NCBI GenBank assembly: GCA_009912235.1 | Contig: WNDS01000003.1 | Coordinates: forward strand, 655,634 to 719,633 | Reading direction: 5' to 3' | DNA: 64,000 nt | Source of the DNA: Stenotrophomonas maltophilia | GTDB lineage: Bacteria > Pseudomonadota > Gammaproteobacteria > Xanthomonadales > Xanthomonadaceae | Shown: one piece after another, positions 57,515 through 64,000 of the stretch | Position numbering within the stretch: the first letter of the stretch is position 1 | Layout: each line of letters starts with the position of its first letter | Position numbers and translations under genes: made by a program | The notes under the pieces: generated by a model | The model's input: the letters and a program-made list of their open reading frames with translations, nothing else | Told to the model about the DNA's origin: nothing | Databases searched by the model: none

Positions 57515-57868
57515 ATGCGTGCACGACTGCTTGGCGCCTACCGCAGCCAGTATCCCAACCCCCTGCGTTTCCACAGCGGCCAGATTGTCGAAGTGGGCGT
57601 GCGCGACGAAGAGTGGCCGGCCTTCGCCTGGGTGCGTACCACTGATGGTCGCGCTGGCTGGGCCCCGGTTGCCTGGCTGCAGCTGCTGGACGACGGCCGC
57701 GCCGAAGCGCTGCGCGACTACGATGCCCGCGAACTGGACGTGGAGAGCGGCGAGCTGGTGAAGCTGCACCACGAACACGGTGGCTGGTGGTGGTCCGAGC
57801 GCGCCAACGGTGCAACGGGCTGGCTGCCGGCGCGCGATCTGGAAGTGCTGGAAGACGCCTGCGGCTGA
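57515..57868 (+). CDS. small protein with two SH3-like domains
   Basis: 117-residue protein. Two segments each look like a bacterial SH3 fold ending in a Gly-Trp motif: about 1-58 (ARLLGAYRSQYPNPLRFHSG, then GRAGWAPVAWL) and about 62-115 (EALRDYDARELDVESGELVK, then GATGWLPARDLEVLE). The second contains the ALYDY-like ALRDYDA. There is no signal peptide, so it acts in the cytoplasm, probably as a protein-binding module. The partner is unknown. Confidence 0.75.
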   Translation: MRARLLGAYRSQYPNPLRFHSGQIVEVGVRDEEWPAFAWVRTTDGRAGWAPVAWLQLLDDGRAEALRDYDARELDVESGELVKLHHEHGGWWWSERANGATGWLPARDLEVLEDACG

Positions 57869-57946
57869 GGCGGCTTGCGGGATGCCGCGTGGCACTCCCG
57901 GCCCACTTCGTTGCCTGGGATCGCGCATGGTTGAGCGCGCAGCCGA

Positions 57947-58654
57947 TCAACATCGGCATCCACATCCACGCCGTGCTGCACGCATTACAGCGCCACTGCG
58001 CGGCCGGCGTGCCTGCTTCGCTACTCCACCAGCGCGCGCGGGCACCACATGCTCACCCGGCACCGGAGCCAGGGCGGCGTCGACCAGGGCGGCAGCGATG
58101 GTGTCGGCCGGGTTCAGCCGCCAGCCACGTGGCAGCACCGGCCCGAGCAGCCCCAGCAGCTGCTGCAGCAGGTGTTCGGCGGGGCGGCGCTCGCTGCGCT
58201 GGCCGCCGATGAGCCCGGGCCGCACCAGTGTCAGCGAGGCGAAGCCGAGCGCGCGCAGGTCGTCCTCCAGCTGGCCCTTCACCCTGTTGTAGAAGAACGG
58301 CGAGGTGGCCTTGGCCCCCGCTGCGGAATTTAGCACGTACACACTGGCGCCCTGGGCCCGCGCCAACCGCGCGAAGGCCAGCGGGAACGCATGGTCCACC
58401 TGCTGGAAGGCGGGCAGGCTGCCGGCCTGCGCCAGGGTGGTGCCCAGTGCGCAGACCACCGCATCCACGCGTGCCCAGTCGGCGCTGGCCGGCAGCGCAT
58501 CGAAGGCCAGCACCGGGTTGAGCAGCCGCGCGTCCTGCACCGCCAGCGGGCGCCGGGTCGGGGCCACCACGCCGCGGCAGCGTGCGTCGGCCAATAGGCG
58601 CGGCAGTACCCGGCTTCCGACCAGACCGGTGGCTCCCAGCAGCATCACGCGCAT
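57947..58654 (-). CDS. NAD(P)-binding epimerase/oxidoreductase-like protein
   Basis: Rossmann-fold protein of the atypical SDR group (HTATIP2-like). The nucleotide loop MLLGATGLVGSRVLPRLL opens it, and YVLNSAAGAKATSPFFYNRVKG holds the serine and YXXXK-like site. The last roughly 27 residues are Arg/Cys-rich and look out of frame. Adding one CG to the run at 58032-58040 would instead end the protein ...VPARALVE at a TAG at 58021-58023. A two-base deletion is therefore suspected. The substrate is unknown. Confidence 0.75.
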   Translation of the reverse strand: MRVMLLGATGLVGSRVLPRLLADARCRGVVAPTRRPLAVQDARLLNPVLAFDALPASADWARVDAVVCALGTTLAQAGSLPAFQQVDHAFPLAFARLARAQGASVYVLNSAAGAKATSPFFYNRVKGQLEDDLRALGFASLTLVRPGLIGGQRSERRPAEHLLQQLLGLLGPVLPRGWRLNPADTIAAALVDAALAPVPGEHVVPARAGGVAKQARRPRSGAVMRAARRGCGCRC

Positions 58655-58769
58655 CTACACCTCTCCTGCGGCATCCTGTGGCCATCCTAGCGGTTCAAGG
58701 CCCGGCCGGCCGGGCCGATATGCTGTCACCCGCGTCTGCCGCGGGCGCCACCCACCCAGGTTCTTGCCC

Positions 58770-60308
58770 ATGACGGACCGCCCAGACGATTGCCCTGCCC
58801 CCGGCACTGCGCTGGGACCGTTGGCCCGCGTCCGCGCGGTGCCCGACGATGGCCTGGGCACGCGGGTGGTGCTGCAGGGCGGTGGCGCGGTGGCGCTGCA
58901 GCAGCTGTTCGCCGGGGCCGATGCCCTCGAACCGCTGCTGGCCGCCTTCGCCAACGGCATGGCCACCCTGCCCGGCGAGCTGGGCGACATGGGCGACCGG
59001 CTGCAGTCGGCACAGGCCAGCGCCGATTGGCCGCGCTATGGCCGCGCCATGCGCCAGCTGATCGACAAGTACATCCGCACCATCGAACAGCAGTCGCCCG
59101 ATGGCCAGCCTGACAGCCTGCGCTTGCGCGAGCAGCTGCGCCTGCTGCTGGGCACTGCGGTGGTGGCCCTGCTGCAGCACGACCCGGCCCTGCGCCAGCA
59201 GGCCACGCAGCTGGCCGCCACCCTGCGCGCCTGGCAGCCCGGTGCGCCGCTGGAAGGCGTGGAACTGGGGGTGCGCGAACTCAGCCGCCAGATCGGCGTG
59301 CGCGGCGAAGGCTGGCAGGAACAGCAGGACCTGCTGCTGAACCTGTTCGACCTGCTGCTGGAAAATGTCAGCGAACTGCTGGACGACCGCAGCTTGCTGC
59401 AGGGCCAGATCGGTGCGGTGCGGCAGCTGCTGTCCGTCCCGGTGGACCCCGAAGCGGTGGAACGCACCCGCGCCGAGCTGCGCGAGGTGATCTACCGGCA
59501 GGGGCTGCTGCGCGAGGGCATCAACGAATCCAAGGCGGCCATGCGCGGGCTGATGGGCGAGTTCATCGAGCGCATGGATGGCATGGCGGCCAGCACCGGC
59601 GAATACCACGACCGCATCAGCAGCTATGCGCTGGCGCTGCGCGAAGCGCGCAGCATCGCCGACCTGAACCAGCTGCTGCAGGATGTGATGCATGACACCG
59701 GCAAGGTGCAGCAGCAGGCGGCGCAGGCCCGCGACCAACTGGCCGCCGCACGCGCCGACGTGGAGCGCGCCGAGCAACGCATCAGCGAACTGGAAAACGA
59801 GCTGCGCGAAGTAGGCGATCTGGTGCGCACCGATCCGTTGACCGGTGCACTGAACCGGCGTGGGCTGGACGAGCTGCTGGCACGCGAACTGGCACGGGCC
59901 ACGCGCAACGGCACCGCGCTGGGCGTGGCGGTGCTGGACCTGGATGATTTCCACCTGACCAACGACGCGCACGGTCATGCCGGCGGCGATGCCGTGCTGC
60001 AGCACCTGGTGAGCGTGTGTCGGTTGCTGCTGCGTGCCACCGACAGTGTGGCGCGGCTGGGCGGCGATGAATTCGTGCTGGTGCTGCCCGAAACCCAGGG
60101 CGCGGACAGCATGTCCACCGTGCAGCGCCTGCAGCGTTCGCTGGCGCACCGCGTGCTGACCGTACAGGGCCAGCGCGTGCCGTTGCACTTCAGTGCCGGG
60201 CTGGCGCAGTGGCAGCCCGGCGACAGTGCCGAACAGCTGCTGCAGCGCGCCGACGCGGCGCTGTACGCGGCCAAGCGGCAGGGCAAGAACCGCGCACAGG
60301 CCGGCTGA
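58770..60308 (+). CDS. diguanylate cyclase
   Basis: 512-residue soluble protein that makes cyclic-di-GMP. Residues 1 to about 330 are helical and of unknown sensory role; a coiled coil follows (about 305-350, QQAAQARDQLAAARADVERA). The GGDEF domain has an intact active site at about 431-435 (RLGGDEFVLVLP) and the substrate segment LDLDDFHLTNDAHGHAGGDA. The inhibitory I-site RXXD (RATD) lies exactly five residues before GGDEF, so product inhibition is expected. There is no membrane segment. ATG 58770. Confidence 0.92.
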   Translation: MTDRPDDCPAPGTALGPLARVRAVPDDGLGTRVVLQGGGAVALQQLFAGADALEPLLAAFANGMATLPGELGDMGDRLQSAQASADWPRYGRAMRQLIDKYIRTIEQQSPDGQPDSLRLREQLRLLLGTAVVALLQHDPALRQQATQLAATLRAWQPGAPLEGVELGVRELSRQIGVRGEGWQEQQDLLLNLFDLLLENVSELLDDRSLLQGQIGAVRQLLSVPVDPEAVERTRAELREVIYRQGLLREGINESKAAMRGLMGEFIERMDGMAASTGEYHDRISSYALALREARSIADLNQLLQDVMHDTGKVQQQAAQARDQLAAARADVERAEQRISELENELREVGDLVRTDPLTGALNRRGLDELLARELARATRNGTALGVAVLDLDDFHLTNDAHGHAGGDAVLQHLVSVCRLLLRATDSVARLGGDEFVLVLPETQGADSMSTVQRLQRSLAHRVLTVQGQRVPLHFSAGLAQWQPGDSAEQLLQRADAALYAAKRQGKNRAQAG

Positions 60309-60394
60309 CTGCACCCGACACCGCACGCCATTGGCACGTGCGGCAACGTACCCCGACAGCTGCCGCTGCGTGAGCGGCTGAAAGAAGCCTGCGC

Positions 60395-61321
60395 CTACTT
60401 GCCGCGCAGCTTCTGCACCCCCAGCACCACTGCCAGGATGACCGCACCGGCAACCAGGCCCACCGCGATGTTGGCCAGGCCGCCGACCAGCCACCCCCAC
60501 GGGCCTTCACCGCCCAGCGCCTGCACGGCGTGGTGCAGCAACGACACATTGTGCACCAGAATGCCGCCGCCGACCAGGAACATGGCCACGGTGCCGGCGA
60601 CCGAGAGGAACTTCATCAGCCACGGCGCCGACGCCACCAGGCCACGGCCGAGGGTGGCCACCGCCCCGCCCTTGCGTGCCAGGTAGAAGCCCACGTCGTC
60701 CAGCTTGACGATGCCGGCCACCAGCCCGTAGACGAACACGGTCATGGCCACGGCCACCACCGCCAGCGTGACCAGCTGGTTGAGCAGCGCCGCCGAAGCC
60801 ACCACGCCCAGGGTCAGCACGATGATTTCGGCCGAGAGGATGAAATCGGTGCGCACCGCGCCTTTCACCTTCTCCTTTTCCCAGGCCACCATGTCCACCT
60901 GCTCGTCGGCCAGCGCCTGGCGGCGCTCTGCCTGCCGCTGCGCATCGTCGTCGGCCGAATGCAGGAAGCGGTGAGCCAGCTTCTCCACGCCCTCGAAGCA
61001 CAGGAAGCCGCCGCCGATCATCATCAGCGGCACGATCAGCGGCACATTCCAGCCGCGCCCATGCAGCCACGCTTCCAGCGCGCTGATGGCCAGCGCGGCC
61101 GGCACCAGGATCACCTTGTTCAGCAGCGAGCCCTTGGCCACCGCCCACACCACCGGCAGTTCGCGGTTGGCGCGCACCCCGGTCACCTGCTCGGCGTTCA
61201 GTGCCAGGTCGTCGCCCAGCACGCCGGCGGTCTTCTTCGCCGCCACCTTGGTCAGTACCGAAACATCGTCAAGCAGCGAAGCAATAACGTCGAGCAGGGC
61301 GAACAGGCTGGCACCGGCCAT
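60395..61321 (-). CDS. yedI: YedI-like DUF808 inner-membrane protein
   Basis: 308-residue polytopic membrane protein of the DUF808 family. The start MAGASLFALLDVIASLLDDVSVLTK is the family opening. RELPVVWAVAKGSLLNKVIL and PLMMIGGGFLCFEGVEKLAH are further signatures, and a charged loop follows (DDDAQRQAERRQALADE). Function unknown. Convergent with the diguanylate cyclase gene. Confidence 0.9.
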   Translation of the reverse strand: MAGASLFALLDVIASLLDDVSVLTKVAAKKTAGVLGDDLALNAEQVTGVRANRELPVVWAVAKGSLLNKVILVPAALAISALEAWLHGRGWNVPLIVPLMMIGGGFLCFEGVEKLAHRFLHSADDDAQRQAERRQALADEQVDMVAWEKEKVKGAVRTDFILSAEIIVLTLGVVASAALLNQLVTLAVVAVAMTVFVYGLVAGIVKLDDVGFYLARKGGAVATLGRGLVASAPWLMKFLSVAGTVAMFLVGGGILVHNVSLLHHAVQALGGEGPWGWLVGGLANIAVGLVAGAVILAVVLGVQKLRGK

Positions 61322-61463
61322 GGCAGTTCCAACAAAGGGGCAGACACGGATTCTGCCCGAACCGTGCGTGATGGCAACCACTGGCCGGGTTCACCATGCC
61401 ACGACCGGCGTGCGGCCAGACTGCAGCGGTATGCGGTTGCACCCCGCCCCGAAGGAGCTGCGC

Positions 61464-63155
61464 TTGAACTGCCCGCCTGTCGCCCCCGGAAACCCGCCCC
61501 TGGTGAAGGGCATGAACCGGCGCAGCCAGATCCTGCGGCTGCTGATGCGCTACCGCCATTCCGGCGTGTTCTCGGGCATGAACCTGGATGCGGCGCACAG
61601 CCACGCCGACGTGCCGCCGGACGGCAACCCCGAACAGTTCGTCAACGATCTGGAAGCACTGGGGCCCACCTTCGTGAAGCTGGGGCAGATGCTGTCCACG
61701 CGGCCGGACATGGTGCCGCCGGAGTTCGCCACCGCGCTGGAGCGCATGCAGGAAAAGGTGGCGCCGATTCCGGTGGAGCGCATCCACGCCATCGTCGAAC
61801 AGGAACTGGGCGTGCCGGTGAACAAGCTGTTCGCCGCGTTCGACCCGCAGCCACTGGGGTGCGCCTCCATCGCACAGGTGCACCGCGCGGTGCTGCGCGA
61901 TGGCCGCGAGGTGGCGGTGAAGGTACAGAAGCCCGAAGTGGCCGCACAGCTGCGGTCGGACCTGGAGGCGCTGCGCAGCTTCGCGCTGGCCGCCGACCAC
62001 CTGACCCAGGTCGGCCGCCGCGTGCGCCTGCGTGACTGGCTCAACGAGTTCGCCAAGACGCTGGTGCAGGAACTGGATTACCACGCCGAAGCGGAGAACC
62101 TGGCGCGCTTCGGCCAGCACCTCAAGCCGTTCCGCCGCCTGCGGGTGCCGCAGCCGGTGTGGGATTTCTGCAGCCAGCGCGTGCTGACCATGGAACTGGT
62201 CAACGGCGTGCGCGTGGATGCGATTCCCGATGTGCGCCGCACCGAGGAATCGATGGAGCCGCTGGCCGCAGCGCTGATCCGCGGCTACCTGGACCAGATC
62301 TTCGTGCATGGCGAGATCCATGCCGACCCGCACCCGGGCAACCTGCGGGTGACCCCAGACGGCCGCCTGGCGATCTTCGACCTGGGCATGGTGGCGCACA
62401 TGCCGCCCCGGCTGCGCGAGCGGCTGCTGAAGATCCTGTTCGCCGCCGTGGATGGCCGTGGCGAGGAAGTGGCCGACGACCTGATCAGCATCAGCACGCG
62501 GCTGGAATCCTTCGACGAAGAGCGCTACCTGCGCGAAACCGGCCAGCTGATCGCACGCTACGCCGCCACCGCCAGTTTCTCCGAAGGCCGCGTGGTGCTG
62601 GGCATGGTGCGCATCGCCACCGCCACCGGGCTGCGCACGCCGCCGGAACTGAGCCTGGTGGGCAAGGCGCTGCTGAACCTGGAAACGGTGTGCCGGTTGC
62701 TGGCACCGCAGCTGGACACGCGGCGCATCGTCGAACGCCAGCTGCAGCATGTGATGCGCGCGCGCCTGAAGAAATCCCTGTCGGCCGCGAACCTGGCCAG
62801 CGAGGCGATGGAACTGCAGCAGCTGCTGCGCGATGGGCCACGCAAGATCACCGACATCATGGGCTTGCTGGCCGAGAACCGGCTGCAGATGAAGGTGACC
62901 GGGCTGGAAGAATCGCGATTGATGGAGAACCTGCAGAAGATCGCCAACCGCGTTTCCGCCGGCATCATCACCGCCGCATTGATCATGGCTTCTTCGCTGA
63001 TGATGCGCGTGGAAACCGGCTGGCACCTGTTCGGCTACCCGGCCATTGCGATGCTGCTGATGCTGGTGGGCGTGGTGATGGGCCTGGGGCTGATCGTCAG
63101 CGCACTGCTGTTCGATCGCCGCGCGCGTGCGAAGGAAGAACGCGGTCACCGCTAG
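61464..63155 (+). CDS. ubiB: ABC1/UbiB-family atypical kinase
   Basis: 563-residue member of the AarF/UbiB group, needed for aerobic ubiquinone synthesis, probably as an ATPase at the membrane. It has the KxGQ motif in TFVKLGQMLSTRPDMVP, the Ala-rich loop CASIAQVHRA, catalytic-loop residues in HGEIHADPHPGNLRV and the DFG-equivalent in IFDLGMVAHM. Two C-terminal membrane helices end the protein. TTG 61464 is chosen since GAAGGAG lies six bases upstream; the ATG at 61512 has a site too close to use. Divergent from yedI. Confidence 0.88.
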   Translation: MNCPPVAPGNPPLVKGMNRRSQILRLLMRYRHSGVFSGMNLDAAHSHADVPPDGNPEQFVNDLEALGPTFVKLGQMLSTRPDMVPPEFATALERMQEKVAPIPVERIHAIVEQELGVPVNKLFAAFDPQPLGCASIAQVHRAVLRDGREVAVKVQKPEVAAQLRSDLEALRSFALAADHLTQVGRRVRLRDWLNEFAKTLVQELDYHAEAENLARFGQHLKPFRRLRVPQPVWDFCSQRVLTMELVNGVRVDAIPDVRRTEESMEPLAAALIRGYLDQIFVHGEIHADPHPGNLRVTPDGRLAIFDLGMVAHMPPRLRERLLKILFAAVDGRGEEVADDLISISTRLESFDEERYLRETGQLIARYAATASFSEGRVVLGMVRIATATGLRTPPELSLVGKALLNLETVCRLLAPQLDTRRIVERQLQHVMRARLKKSLSAANLASEAMELQQLLRDGPRKITDIMGLLAENRLQMKVTGLEESRLMENLQKIANRVSAGIITAALIMASSLMMRVETGWHLFGYPAIAMLLMLVGVVMGLGLIVSALLFDRRARAKEERGHR

Positions 63156-63421
63156 GGCTGCGCGCCACGCAGTGTGTGGTGCGCCTACATGGCGTGCCTA
63201 CATGAGCATGCACCTCTGAATGAAAAAACGACCGTGTTTTCGCGTGCGTTTTATTATTGCGCTGCGTCATCACATTCTTCAACGAACAAACATTTCAGTC
63301 AGGTTCGCGCAGGCATGATCCAGTCATCGGCCTGTCATGCCCCTGTGCTTGGCAGCGACGATCGGATGGATAGCGCGTCGGTACGACGTCCATCAACACC
63401 CCGTCACTGCCGAAGATGCCC

Positions 63422-64000
63422 ATGCTCTGGATTCTGCTGCTGTCGCTGTTGCTGTTGGCCTGGTTGCTGCTTGCCTCGGACACATTCATCTGGGCCAAGG
63501 CCAGCCTGTTCTCGCTGCTGCTGCTGGCACTCAGTGCGTGGTGGTTGATCGACCAGTTGCCTGGTTATGGCCTGAATGCGGCCACGCTGTACCACCTGGG
63601 CGCGGACATGGAAGGCGCCGGCGTGGCCGACTTCAAGCGCGTCATTACCGGCTTCGTGGTGCTGGCACTGGCTTCGCTGCTGCCGCTGTTCGCCACGCGC
63701 ATCCGGCGCTGGCGGCGCCCGGGGCCATGGCGCGGCGTGGTTTGCTGGCTTCGCCTGCGTGTGGCTGGTGGCGATCGCGGTCAGCCCGCTCGCCCGTGAC
63801 GGTCAGCGCCTATACCAGCAGCTGCGGCCGGTGGATTTCAGCCGCGTGGCGCCCGAATACAAAGTGCCCACGCAGGCACTGCAGCGCCCGCGCAACATCG
63901 TGTGGATCTACGGCGAAAGCCTGGAGCGCACCTACCTGGACGAGCGCACCTTCCCCGGCCTGATGCCCAACCTCAACCGGCTGGCCGGCCAGGCGCTTGA
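63422..64000 (+). pseudogene. LTA-synthase-like membrane sulfatase, frameshifted and cut by the window end
   Basis: N-terminal part of a sulfatase/alkaline-phosphatase-fold membrane enzyme of the LtaS/OpgB-like group. At least two helices come first (MLWILLLSLLLLAWLLLASD), then TLYHLGADMEGAGVADF. The extracytoplasmic start NIVWIYGESLERTYLDERTF contains the metal-site Glu region. The first part reads in one frame up to about 63715; FAGFACVWLVAIAVSPLARDG onward reads in another. One extra base in the CCCGGGG stretch near 63716-63723 would explain this. The product may modify a periplasmic or membrane glycan. The rest of the gene lies outside the window. Confidence 0.65.

Noticed and set aside
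60322..60344. CCGCACG/CGTGCGG hairpin between the diguanylate cyclase and yedI genes
   Set aside because: No T run; too weak to call a terminator.
63174..63548. Small Cys-rich frame before the sulfatase gene
   Set aside because: Cys/Arg/Ser-rich composition with no domain; it overlaps the sulfatase start in another frame.

Overview
The window is chromosomal DNA from a high-GC gammaproteobacterium, almost certainly Stenotrophomonas (S. maltophilia group). The evidence is a Crp-like Clp regulator next to speD, the order trpE-trpG-trpD-trpC, an MdtBC-type pair of RND permeases of the SmeJ/SmeK kind, and many intergenic stem-loops headed by GTAG, the signature of the SMAG repeats of this genus. 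There is no prophage, integron, IS element, rRNA operon or CRISPR array.

Layout. 0-6.4 kb: two RND efflux permeases; the first is broken by a frameshift and a stop. 6.5-13.1 kb: TonB-dependent receptor, YccS/FUSC-type membrane protein, MFS-PlsC fusion. 13.2-18.4 kb: CD225/dispanin + DUF2752 pair, AmpE (frameshifted), NudC, ErpA, then bactofilin behind a membrane coiled-coil protein, and DUF4126. 18.5-22.6 kb: a degenerate REC-GGDEF-EAL response regulator (two lesions) coupled to a hybrid histidine kinase. 22.6-27.8 kb: bacterioferritin, tRNA-Gln, tRNA-Met, RppH, bacterioferritin-associated ferredoxin, rplM-rpsI, coq7, an SMR exporter, speD. 28.0-29.7 kb: clp and a frameshifted TauE-type permease. 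29.7-35.3 kb: the trp cluster with an extra low-GC gene of AbiJ (abortive infection) type between trpE and trpG. 35.5-41.4 kb: YegS, a broken small gene, a UBA-like protein, GNAT, Rpe, a small J-protein, PurC and an Mpo1-like protein. 41.7-47.6 kb: a six-gene Mrp Na+/H+ antiporter operon whose subunit C is frameshifted. 47.7-64 kb: lipoproteins, tyrosine catabolism (hmgA, hppD, divergent MarR), POT transporter, tryptophan 2,3-dioxygenase, an SH3 protein, diguanylate cyclase, YedI, UbiB, and the start of an LTA-synthase-like sulfatase cut by the window end.

Functional threads. Aromatic amino acids appear as synthesis (trpEGDC) and breakdown (kynA, hppD, hmgA). Cyclic-di-GMP appears as a maker with intact GGDEF and I-site, a probable receptor (Clp), and a catalytically dead GGDEF/EAL regulator. 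Iron handling appears as Bfr, Bfd, ErpA and a siderophore-type receptor.

The most unusual item is the AbiJ-type gene inside the trp operon, joined by one-base stop/start overlaps on both sides. The second is the density of single lesions: at least seven genes carry a one- or two-base indel, mostly in homopolymers or CG repeats, and three carry an in-frame stop. Much of this may be consensus error, so those calls should be read as probable intact genes until reads are checked.
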